A stretch of 64,000 nt of DNA from Hyphomicrobiales bacterium (GTDB lineage: Bacteria; Pseudomonadota; Alphaproteobacteria; Rhizobiales; Beijerinckiaceae). This document shows positions 17,167 to 25,564 of the stretch, one piece after another. The DNA is taken from contig JAGXAM010000006.1 of NCBI GenBank assembly GCA_019075905.1, positions 79,731 to 143,730 of the forward strand, written 5' to 3'. The notes below the pieces were generated by a model, which saw nothing but the letters and a program-made list of their open reading frames with translations, was not told the origin of the DNA and did no database searches. Position 1 is the first letter of the stretch. Each line of letters begins with the position of its first letter. The position numbers and the translations under genes are program-made.

Positions 17167-20100
17167 ATGAGGCTTCCGGAGCTTTGCATTCGCCGCCCCG
17201 TGATGACGACCCTGCTGATGCTGTCGTTCATCGCCTTCGGCTTGATCGGCTACCGGCAATTGCCGGTCTCGGCCCTGCCGCAGGTCGATTTTCCGACGAT
17301 CCAGATCGAGGCCAATCTCAACGGCGCCAGCCCGGAAACCATGGCCTCGGCTGTTGCGGCGCCCATCGAGCGGCAATTGTCGACCGTGTCCGGCATTTCT
17401 GCCATGACCTCGTCGTCAAGCCGCGGCTCGACCACCATCACCGTGCAATTCGCCCTGAACCGCAACATTGACGGCGCCTCGCTCGATGTCGCGGCGGCGC
17501 TGTCGGCGGTGCAGAAGAACCTGCCCCCGGCCATGACCACCGCCCCCTCGTTCCGCAAGGTCAATCCCGCCGATTTCCCGGTGCTGTTGCTGGCGCTTTC
17601 CTCCGATACCCTGCCGCTCTCCAAGGTCGATGATTATGGCGAGCAGGTTTTCGCCCAGCAGATATCGCAGCTTGATGGCGTCGCCCAGGTGCTGATCTTC
17701 GGCCAGCAGAAATATGCCGTGCGCGTCGATGTCAATCCTGACAAGGCGGCAGCGCGCGGCCTGACCCTCGCCGATGTCGGCAATGCCGTTGCCGCCGCCA
17801 ATTCCTCGACCCCGGTCGGCACCCAATACGGCCAGCATCAGAACATCACCCTCGATGCCAGCGGCCAGATGCAAAAGGCCAGCGATTTCCGCCATGTCGT
17901 CGTTGCCTTCCGCAATGGCGCGCCGGTCATGCTCGACCAGATCGCCCATCTGAAGGATTCCGTCACCGACACGCAGACGGCGGCATGGTTCAATTCCCGG
18001 CGCGCCGTCATCCTGGCGATCTTCCGCCAGTCTGACGCCAATACCGTCAAGGTGGTGGACCAGATCCGCGCGCGCCTGCCCCATTACAATGCGCAAATTC
18101 CCCCCAGCGTGCACGCCGACGTGCTGAACGACCGCTCGGTCTCGATTCGCGATTCCATCGCCGATGTGCAGGACACGCTGGCGCTTTCGGTGGCGCTGGT
18201 GGTGCTGGTGATTTTCTTCTTCCTGAAAAGCGTGCCGGCCACCCTCATTCCGGCTTTGGCCCTGCCGGTGTCGCTGATCGGCACCTTTGGCTTCATGTTC
18301 GCCTTCGGCTATTCCATCGACAATATCTCGCTGCTGGCGATCACGCTGTCGGTCGGCTTTGTCGTCGATGACGCCATTGTCATGCTGGAGAACATCGTTC
18401 GCCACGTCGAAGAGGGCATGAAGCCCTTTGAGGCGGCGCTCAAGGGCGCCAGCGAAATCGCCTTCACCATTCTGTCGATGACACTGTCGCTGGTCGCCGT
18501 GTTCATCCCGGTTCTGTTCATGGGCGATGTCGTCGGCCGGGTGTTCCGCGAATTTGCCGTAACCATCTCAGTCGCCATTCTGGTGTCCGGCTTCGTCTCG
18601 CTCACCCTGACGCCCATGCTGTGCGCGCGCCTTCTGCGCCCCATCAACCACGATGCCCGGCAAAATCTGTTCGCGCGCTTCAGTGATTATGTCGTCGATG
18701 GCGTGCAAAATGCCTATCGGCGCAGCCTTGATTTCGTGCTGCATGTGCGCCCGCTGATCCTGCTGCTGACCTTTGTGACCATCGGCGCGTCCCTGTGGGC
18801 CTATTACGTCATTCCCAAGGGCTTTTTCCCGATTGAGGATACCGGCTTCCTGCTGGCTGCCACCGAAGCCTCGCCCGATACCTCGCTCGCGGCCATGGCC
18901 AAACGCCAGACGGAACTCTCGGCCATCGTGCGCAAGGACCCGGCGGTGGATTACGCCGTTTCGGCCATTGGCGGCATTACCAGCACCAATCAGGGCCGCA
19001 TGTTTGTCGCCCTCAAACCCAAGGGCGAGCGCCCGCCCCTGTTCACCATGGTCAGCCGCCTGCGCAAGGAAGCCTCCGCGGTGCCGGGCCTGTCGACAAT
19101 TTTCATCCCGATCCAGAACCTCAACCTGCAGGGCGGGCGTCCGGCGCGCGCTGCCTATCAATATACCCTGCAATCGACCGATCTTGGCGCACTTTATCCT
19201 GATTCAAACCGCATGATGCTGGCCATGCGCAAGCTTCCTGGCCTGCGCGATGTCAACACTGACCTGCAAATCCGCAATCCGGTCGCCAAAGTCATCATCG
19301 ACCGGCAAAAGGCCGCCGCCCTCGGCGTCAATGCCGACCAGATTCGCGCCACGCTCAACAATGCCTATGGCTCGCGCGTGGTTTCGACCATCTACACCCA
19401 GGCCGCCGATTATGATGTGATCGTCGAGGCCGACAACAATTTCCAGAACCACATCAATGCTCTGGGGCGCCTTCAGGTCCGCAGCCAGAATGGCGCGCTG
19501 GTGCCGCTCAACCAGGTGTCGCGCATCGTGCGCCAGGTTGGGCCGCTGTCGGTCAACCGCCAGTCACAGCAGCCCGCCGTCACCCTCTCCTTCAACCTCG
19601 CCCCCGGCGTGTCGATCGGGGATGCCATCAACGAGATCCATACTGCCGAGCACAAGCTCAACCTGCCGGCCTCGGTCACCACCAGCTTTTCCGGCACGGC
19701 GCAATTGTTCCAGAAATCATTGCAGGGCCAGGGCATTCTGCTGCTGGCGGCAGTGCTGACGATTTATATCGTGCTCGGCGTGCTTTACGAGAGTTTCATC
19801 CACCCCGTCACCATTCTCTCCGGCCTGCCCTCGGCTGGCCTTGGCGCGCTGATCGCGCTGGCGCTCGGCGGGCGCGAACTCACCGTCATCGCCATCATCG
19901 GCATTCTCATGCTGGTGGGCATCGTCAAGAAAAACGCCATTATGATGATTGATTTTGCCATTGAGCGGCGCTTGCAGGGCGCAGACGCCCTGACGGCGAT
20001 CCGTGAGGCGGCGGTGATCCGCTTCCGCCCGATCATGATGACGACGCTCTGCGCCATGCTCGGCACCCTGCCCATCGCCCTTGGCACCGGCGCCGGATCA

Positions 20101-20289
20101 GAACTGCGCCAGCCGCTCGGCATTGCCGTGGTCGGCGGCCTGTTTGTCTCGCAAATCCTGACACTCTACATCACGCCGGTGATCTACTTCTATCTCGACA
20201 AGATCGATTCGCGGCTGGCTGGCCGGCGCACCAAGCGCCCGCTGGCAACCGCCGGGACAGAGGCCACCCTGCCCAAGGCCGCCGAATGA
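17167..20289 (+). CDS. RND family multidrug efflux pump (MdtB/MdtC-like)
   Basis: This inner-membrane proton-driven exporter of the HAE1 group has about 1,040 residues, 12 membrane helices and two large periplasmic loops. The N-terminus (LCIRRPVMTTLLMLSFIAFGLIGYRQLPVSALPQVDFPTI) is typical. The proton-relay pair is visible in helix 4 as FVVDDAIVMLEN, and the internal duplication is marked by a second amphipathic IYIVLGVLYESFIHPVTILSGLP segment. The ATG at 17167 lies just past the adaptor stop. An upstream TTG that overlaps it is less likely. MdtB/C-type pumps export bile salts, novobiocin and similar compounds, but the substrate here cannot be read from sequence. Confidence 0.95.
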   Translation: MRLPELCIRRPVMTTLLMLSFIAFGLIGYRQLPVSALPQVDFPTIQIEANLNGASPETMASAVAAPIERQLSTVSGISAMTSSSSRGSTTITVQFALNRNIDGASLDVAAALSAVQKNLPPAMTTAPSFRKVNPADFPVLLLALSSDTLPLSKVDDYGEQVFAQQISQLDGVAQVLIFGQQKYAVRVDVNPDKAAARGLTLADVGNAVAAANSSTPVGTQYGQHQNITLDASGQMQKASDFRHVVVAFRNGAPVMLDQIAHLKDSVTDTQTAAWFNSRRAVILAIFRQSDANTVKVVDQIRARLPHYNAQIPPSVHADVLNDRSVSIRDSIADVQDTLALSVALVVLVIFFFLKSVPATLIPALALPVSLIGTFGFMFAFGYSIDNISLLAITLSVGFVVDDAIVMLENIVRHVEEGMKPFEAALKGASEIAFTILSMTLSLVAVFIPVLFMGDVVGRVFREFAVTISVAILVSGFVSLTLTPMLCARLLRPINHDARQNLFARFSDYVVDGVQNAYRRSLDFVLHVRPLILLLTFVTIGASLWAYYVIPKGFFPIEDTGFLLAATEASPDTSLAAMAKRQTELSAIVRKDPAVDYAVSAIGGITSTNQGRMFVALKPKGERPPLFTMVSRLRKEASAVPGLSTIFIPIQNLNLQGGRPARAAYQYTLQSTDLGALYPDSNRMMLAMRKLPGLRDVNTDLQIRNPVAKVIIDRQKAAALGVNADQIRATLNNAYGSRVVSTIYTQAADYDVIVEADNNFQNHINALGRLQVRSQNGALVPLNQVSRIVRQVGPLSVNRQSQQPAVTLSFNLAPGVSIGDAINEIHTAEHKLNLPASVTTSFSGTAQLFQKSLQGQGILLLAAVLTIYIVLGVLYESFIHPVTILSGLPSAGLGALIALALGGRELTVIAIIGILMLVGIVKKNAIMMIDFAIERRLQGADALTAIREAAVIRFRPIMMTTLCAMLGTLPIALGTGAGSELRQPLGIAVVGGLFVSQILTLYITPVIYFYLDKIDSRLAGRRTKRPLATAGTEATLPKAAE

Positions 20290-20311
20290 AGCTGAGCGAG
20301 GTAACGCGCCG

Positions 20312-21604
20312 CTAGGTCTCGCGGGTGCCCCGCAGGCGCTTCCAGTAATCGAGCCGCTCCTTGATGTCGCGCTCGAAACCGCGCTCGACCGGTTCATAAA
20401 GCTCACGCCGCCCCATGGCTTCGGGCCAGTAATTCTGCCCCGAAAACGCTTCTTGCGTGTCGTGATCATAAATATAACCGGCGCCATAGCCCTCCTGGCG
20501 CATCAGGCCGGTGGGAGCATTGAGGATGGTTTTGGGCGGCACCAGCGAGCCATGTTCGCGCGCCAGTCCCTGCGCTGCCTTGAAGGCGACATAGGCGGCG
20601 TTGGATTTTGGCGCCGTCGCCAGATAAATCGTCGCCTGCGCCAGCGCCAGTTCACCCTCCGGCGCACCCAGAAACTCGAAAGCATCGCGCGCCGCAATGG
20701 CCATGCCGAGCGCCTGCGGATCAGCAAGGCCGATATCCTCGCTCGCCATCCGCACCAGACGGCGCAGGACGAACATCGGGTCCTCCCCCGCCGCCAGCAT
20801 GCGCGCCAGATAATACAAGGCCGCATCGGGATCAGAGCCGCGCACGCATTTGTGCAGGGCCGAAACCAGATTGTAATGCTGGTCCTGCCCCTTGTCGTAA
20901 AGCGGGGCGCGGCGCTGCACCAGCTTGCCGAGGCCGGCAAGATCGAGCCTCGCCCCTTGCGGCACCAGCCGCCAGACATCTTCCGCAAGGCTGAGCAAGG
21001 CGCGGCCATCGCCATCGGCCATGGCGATCAGCCCGGCCCGCGCCGCGCCATCGAGCGGCAGCGCCTGCGCCATTTCGCCTTCCGCCCGCACCAGCAGGGC
21101 TTCGAGCGCAGCGGCATCCAGCGCCTGAAACACCAGCACTCGCGCCCGCGACAGCAAGGCGCTGTTCAGCTCAAACGAAGGGTTTTCGGTGGTCGCCCCC
21201 ACCAGCGTGATGGTGCCATCTTCCATCACCGGCAGAAATGAATCCTGCTGGGCCTTGTTGAAACGGTGGATTTCATCGACGAACAGCAGCGTGCCGCCCC
21301 CGGCGCGGCGGCGCTGGCGGGCTTCCTCAAACAGTTTTTTCAAATCGGCAACGCCGGTGAAAATCGCCGAAACCTGGATGAAATCCAGCCTCGTGCCCTG
21401 CGCCAGCAGGCGCGCCACCGTGGTTTTGCCGGTGCCGGGCGGGCCCCAGAAAATCAGCGAGCCGAAATGCCCGCTCGCCAGCAGGCGCAACAGCAAGCCA
21501 TCCTCGCCCACCAGATGCCCCTGCCCGGCGACCTCCTGCAATTTCTGCGGTCGCAGCCGCTCTGCCAGTGGCGCGTCCGGCGCGGCATCGGCAAACAGGC
21601 TCAT
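20312..21604 (-). CDS. rarA: replication-associated recombination protein A (AAA+ ATPase)
   Basis: RarA (MgsA) is a clamp-loader-like ATPase that acts at stalled replication forks. It begins with the conserved APLAERLRPQKLQEVAGQGHLVG. Walker A is GPPGTGKTT (about residues 54-62), Walker B is LLFVDEIHRFNKAQQD, and sensor 1 is LVGATTENPSFELNSALLSR. The C-terminal tetramerisation region contains VRGSDPDAALYYLARML and the LPEGMG-type closing motif as YWPEAMGRRELYEP. The length of 430 is standard. It converges on the RND pump gene and is followed by the HtrA gene on the same strand, 7 bases apart. Confidence 0.96.
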   Translation of the reverse strand: MSLFADAAPDAPLAERLRPQKLQEVAGQGHLVGEDGLLLRLLASGHFGSLIFWGPPGTGKTTVARLLAQGTRLDFIQVSAIFTGVADLKKLFEEARQRRRAGGGTLLFVDEIHRFNKAQQDSFLPVMEDGTITLVGATTENPSFELNSALLSRARVLVFQALDAAALEALLVRAEGEMAQALPLDGAARAGLIAMADGDGRALLSLAEDVWRLVPQGARLDLAGLGKLVQRRAPLYDKGQDQHYNLVSALHKCVRGSDPDAALYYLARMLAAGEDPMFVLRRLVRMASEDIGLADPQALGMAIAARDAFEFLGAPEGELALAQATIYLATAPKSNAAYVAFKAAQGLAREHGSLVPPKTILNAPTGLMRQEGYGAGYIYDHDTQEAFSGQNYWPEAMGRRELYEPVERGFERDIKERLDYWKRLRGTRET

Positions 21605-21611
21605 CGCCGCC

Positions 21612-23021
21612 TCAGCCCCCGACGATGGATGTAAAGACCTGGCCGGCGCGGTCTATGGTCAGCTTCCAGTAGTGATGCGCCACAGATGTGAGCTTGGCGA
21701 GGCCGGCCGTGTCGGCAATCGGCACGCCATTGACGGCCATGATCACATCGCCCTTGCGCACATTATATTGCTGGGCAATCGAGCCCGGCGCTATCGAGCT
21801 GACGACCACGCCCTTGGTGACACCTTGCAGCGTCATATCCTCGATCACCGCCGGCGAGATATTTTCAACCGAGGCGCCGCGGAACGGCGAGGGCCCGGTC
21901 AGGGCCCGCATGTCGCGGGCGGGAATTTCCGGCGCGCCGCTCAGGCTGATTTGCGCCGTCGCGCTCTTGCCATCCCGCAGATAGGTCAATCTGGCCGTAC
22001 CCCCCAGCGGCTGGATGCCGAAATGATAGCCAAAACTCTCGACATCATCGACATTTTTGCCATCAATCGCGGTAATCACATCGCCGCGCCGCAGCCCGGC
22101 CCTGGCGGCGGGCCCTCCGGCATAGAGACTGGCGACCAGCGCCCCCTCAGGCCGCGTCATGCCCAGCGAATCGGCAATGTCCTGCGTCACATCCTGCAAT
22201 GTCGCCCCCAGCCACGGCCGCCGCACCTCATGGCCACCATTGCGGGCAGCGGCAATCACCGCCTTGACCGTATCAATCGGGATCGCAAAGCCGATGCCGA
22301 CGGAACTGCCGGTCTGGGTATAAATCGCCGAATTGATCCCCACGACATGCGCATGCATATCGACCAGCGCCCCGCCGGAATTGCCCGGATTGATCGCCGC
22401 ATCGGTCTGGATGAAAAAGCCGTAATGCGAGACGCCGACCTGCGTGCGTGCCAGCGCCGAGACGATGCCCTGCGTCACCGTCTGGCCAACGCCGAAGGGA
22501 TCACCGATGGCGAGCACGATGTCGCCCACTTGCAGATTGTCGGATTCCCCCAGCGTCGCGGTCGGGAACGGCCCCGGCCCCTTGATCTTCAGCACCGCCA
22601 GATCAGTGCGCTTGTCGCGCAGCACAATTTCCGCCGGATATTCGCGCTTGTCGGCCAGAGCCACCTTCACTTGCGTCATGCCGGCAATGACATGGAAATT
22701 CGTGACCACCAGCCCGCTGGGATCGACGATCACCCCGGAGCCCAGCGATTGCTCGGTGCGCGCGCGTGTGCCCATGCCCGGGCCAAAAAACTTCCGGAAG
22801 ATCGGATCATTGAAAAACGGGTTGTTCGGCACATTTTCGGTGCGCGAAGCAAAGACATTGACCACCGCCGGCAAGGCCTTTTTCACCACCGGGGCGAAGG
22901 ACAGCATTTCTGCGCCCTGAGAGGTTGGCACCTGCCGCAAGGTCATATCGGCAAAGGCAGATGGAGCGGCGAGGCAGAGGGCGAGCATCAGCGGCAAGGG
23001 CAGCAAGCGCATCAAGGGCAT
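21612..23021 (-). CDS. periplasmic serine protease, DegP/HtrA (Do) family
   Basis: This quality-control protease/chaperone acts in the envelope. It has a signal peptide (MRLLPLPLMLALCLAAPSAFA). The trypsin-like domain carries the catalytic triad at about His110 (NFHVIAG), Asp140 (RTDLAVLK) and Ser215 (GNSGG). Two PDZ domains follow (about 280-370, starting RPWLGATLQDV, and about 385-470), the second closing the protein. The ATG at 23021 gives 469 residues. A second ATG three codons downstream is possible. It lies upstream of rarA and close enough to share its transcript, a linkage often seen in Hyphomicrobiales. Confidence 0.94.
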   Translation of the reverse strand: MPLMRLLPLPLMLALCLAAPSAFADMTLRQVPTSQGAEMLSFAPVVKKALPAVVNVFASRTENVPNNPFFNDPIFRKFFGPGMGTRARTEQSLGSGVIVDPSGLVVTNFHVIAGMTQVKVALADKREYPAEIVLRDKRTDLAVLKIKGPGPFPTATLGESDNLQVGDIVLAIGDPFGVGQTVTQGIVSALARTQVGVSHYGFFIQTDAAINPGNSGGALVDMHAHVVGINSAIYTQTGSSVGIGFAIPIDTVKAVIAAARNGGHEVRRPWLGATLQDVTQDIADSLGMTRPEGALVASLYAGGPAARAGLRRGDVITAIDGKNVDDVESFGYHFGIQPLGGTARLTYLRDGKSATAQISLSGAPEIPARDMRALTGPSPFRGASVENISPAVIEDMTLQGVTKGVVVSSIAPGSIAQQYNVRKGDVIMAVNGVPIADTAGLAKLTSVAHHYWKLTIDRAGQVFTSIVGG

Positions 23022-23168
23022 GATCTCCGCAAGTGACTTCAAAGGGCGGTGTCACCCGGCAATATGGCGTAATTGGGGATGGCGCCAGCACAATCTGCAC
23101 GCGGCGCTTGCGCCCGGCCTTGCCCACGCCCTATCCTGCCGCATCGCGGGCGCAAGGGGTGGTCGATC

Positions 23169-24296
23169 ATGAAAATCACAGCGGCAATTTTGCAGCGCTC
23201 CGGCGCGCCGCGGCCCTATGCGCAATCGCGCCCGCTCGAAATCTGCGAGGTCGATCTTGAGGGTCCCGGCGCCGGGGAGGTGCTGGTCAAGCTGCACGCC
23301 GCCGGGCTCTGCCATTCCGATTTGTCGGTGATCGACGGCACGAGGCCGCGCCCGCTGCCGATGGCGCTCGGCCACGAGGCCGCAGGCGAGATCATCGAGG
23401 TCGGGCAAGGCGTCACCCGTTTTCGCACCGGCGATCATGTAGTGCTGATTTTCATGCCGGCCTGCGGCCATTGCCGCCCTTGCGCCACCGGCCGCCCGGC
23501 CCTGTGCGAGCCCGGCGCCGAAGCCAATGGTGCCGGCACCCTGCTCGGCGGCGCGCGGCGGCTGACCCGCGCGGGCGCGCCGCTGAACCATCACCTCGGG
23601 GTTTCGGCCTTTGCTACCCATGCTGTCGTCTCGGAAAATTCCTGCGTCGCCATTGACAAGGCCCTGCCCTATGCCACCGCCGCCCTGTTTGGTTGCGCGG
23701 TGCTCACCGGCATCGGCGCCGTCGTCAATACCGCAGCAGCGGTTCCGGGCACCTCCATGGCGGTGATCGGCCTTGGCGGCGTCGGCCTCAGCGCCCTGCT
23801 GGGCGCGAAATTATCCGGTGCCCGCCAGATCATCGCCCTTGACACCGACGAGACCAAACTTGCCCGCGCCATGGCCCTGGGCGCCACCCATGTCATCAGG
23901 GCCGGGACGCCGGCAACCCTCGATGAGCTGCGCGATATCAGCGGCGGCGGTGTCGATTATGCCTTCGAAATGGCCGGCTCGGTGCCAGCCCTCGAACTTG
24001 CCTATGGCGCGACCGCACGCGGCGGCACCACCGTCACCGCCGGCCTGCCGCCGCCCGACCGCCAGCTGTCGCTGCAGGCGCTGAGCCTCGTGGCCGCCGA
24101 GCGCACACTCAAGGGCTCCTATATGGGGTCGAGCGTGCCGGCCCGCGACGTGCCGCGCTATATCGCCTTGCATCAGCAGGGCCTCATTGACGTCGATCCG
24201 CTGCTGACCCACCGCCTGCCGCTTTCGCAGGTCAATGAGGGCTTTGACCGCCTCGCTGACGGTGACTGCGTGCGCCAGGTGATCGAGCTTGGCTAG
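23169..24296 (+). CDS. zinc-dependent alcohol dehydrogenase (medium chain)
   Basis: This medium-chain NAD(P)-dependent dehydrogenase has the catalytic zinc ligands at Cys48 (GLCHSDLS) and in GHE (His69-Glu70). The structural zinc lobe supplies Cys99, Cys102, Cys105 and Cys113 (ACGHCRPCATGRPALC). The Rossmann fold GLGGVG follows at about 197-202. Residues such as the EPGAEANGAGTLLGG stretch relate it to class III-like or aryl-alcohol dehydrogenases, but the substrate is not clear. The ATG at 23169 has AGGGG nine bases upstream, giving 375 residues. It is divergent from the HtrA gene and 145 bases from the next gene. Confidence 0.9.
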   Translation: MKITAAILQRSGAPRPYAQSRPLEICEVDLEGPGAGEVLVKLHAAGLCHSDLSVIDGTRPRPLPMALGHEAAGEIIEVGQGVTRFRTGDHVVLIFMPACGHCRPCATGRPALCEPGAEANGAGTLLGGARRLTRAGAPLNHHLGVSAFATHAVVSENSCVAIDKALPYATAALFGCAVLTGIGAVVNTAAAVPGTSMAVIGLGGVGLSALLGAKLSGARQIIALDTDETKLARAMALGATHVIRAGTPATLDELRDISGGGVDYAFEMAGSVPALELAYGATARGGTTVTAGLPPPDRQLSLQALSLVAAERTLKGSYMGSSVPARDVPRYIALHQQGLIDVDPLLTHRLPLSQVNEGFDRLADGDCVRQVIELG

Positions 24297-24441
24297 GCTG
24301 CCGTGATTTTAACGAAAATGCGACGTAGTTCACCGCGCCTGCGACAAATGTGTCAATGCACTTATGGAGCGGTGCGGCGTGCTTGCCATTGAGCCTCAAA
24401 AGATTCTACGCAGCACATGAGACTTTTGTGTCGATGAGACG

Positions 24442-25548
24442 ATGATGCGCATGCGGCGATACACGGCATTATGTTGCGGGTTGCTTGTGGCGGGCCTGAC
24501 TCTTCCGGCCTTCGCCGACAATGTGCTGGCCGAGGCCAAAAGCCAAGTGGCGGCGGCCATGCTCGTGCCAAAGACCTGGGCCGGGCCCACCTCCGGCCCC
24601 AAGGCCGTGGCCGCGCAGCACCTCGTACTGATCACCGATGGCACGGCACAAGGTGCCGCAAGATTCACCAGGGCCCTGCAGGATGCCGCCAGCGCCATCG
24701 GCTGGCAGGTCAGCGTCAGGAATATTGCCGGCAATGCCGCGGCGCTGCGCATGGCGCTGGAACAAGCGATCATTGACCAGCCGCACGGCATTTTCATCTT
24801 CGGCTTCGATCCGACACCGGCCATGGCGGCCATGAAGGCCGGCGCGGCGGTCGGCGTGAAATTCGTCGGGGTCGAATCGGGCAGCAGCGCTCCTGACGCC
24901 AAGGCCCTGCCCTATTTCGCCAAAATCGGCCCCTCGCAGGATGAGCGCGCCCGCCTTGCCGCCAATGCCGCCATCACCTTCCGGGACGGTCATGCCGGGG
25001 CGGTGATCCTCACCGATTCCAGCCGGCCCGGCGATGTCCATGTCGCGCGGCTGATCGAGCTGCAAGTGCGCAAATGCACGAGTTGCAAGGTGCTCAGTGT
25101 CGTCGATGTGTCGCGCAATGCCACGGTTCCGGTGATGAAGGCGCAGATCAAGTCGCTGCAGCAGCTCTACGGCAGCCGCTGGAACGTCACCCTGGCGCCA
25201 TCTGACCGCTATTTTCGTGATTTTGGTGCCGGCCTCGCCAGGCTTGGCCTCAAGGCGCCCGATTGGCCGGCTGGCATTGCCGCCGGTGAAGGCAGCGCCG
25301 CCGCCCTCAAGCGCATCGCCGCACAGGCCGGCGAGACCGCTACCCTCGCCCGCCCCCTGACCATCGAGGCCTGGCAGGCCATCGACGAAATGAACCGGGC
25401 TCTCGCCGGCAATGATGCCGCCTCCCGCTTTGCAATGCCGGCGCTGCTGGTCAACAGCCAGAACGCGTCTGACCCGGCCCTCGCCGGGGGCACCTATGAT
25501 CCGGCGCTGCATTACCGCCACGCCTATCAGATGCTCTGGGCGAAATAG
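24442..25548 (+). CDS. orphan periplasmic binding protein, type I fold (RbsB-like)
   Basis: This 368-residue exported protein has a signal sequence (RRYTALCCGLLVAGLTLPAFA) and a two-lobed sugar/ligand-binding fold: HLVLITDGTAQGAARFTRALQDAASAIGW, IIDQPHGIFIFGFDPTPAM, and GAVILTDSSRPGDVHVARLI. These match the LacI/RbsB class of ABC-transporter receptors. No permease or ATPase gene accompanies it, and the neighbours are an alcohol dehydrogenase and an unrelated exporter. The paired RKCTSCK cysteines (about 210-214) are unusual. The ligand is unknown, and the protein could serve as a chemoreceptor or signalling co-receptor instead of a transporter subunit. It ends 16 bases from the converging ABC exporter. 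Confidence 0.75.
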   Translation: MMRMRRYTALCCGLLVAGLTLPAFADNVLAEAKSQVAAAMLVPKTWAGPTSGPKAVAAQHLVLITDGTAQGAARFTRALQDAASAIGWQVSVRNIAGNAAALRMALEQAIIDQPHGIFIFGFDPTPAMAAMKAGAAVGVKFVGVESGSSAPDAKALPYFAKIGPSQDERARLAANAAITFRDGHAGAVILTDSSRPGDVHVARLIELQVRKCTSCKVLSVVDVSRNATVPVMKAQIKSLQQLYGSRWNVTLAPSDRYFRDFGAGLARLGLKAPDWPAGIAAGEGSAAALKRIAAQAGETATLARPLTIEAWQAIDEMNRALAGNDAASRFAMPALLVNSQNASDPALAGGTYDPALHYRHAYQMLWAK

Positions 25549-25564
25549 CCGCTGCGCGTCGTCC

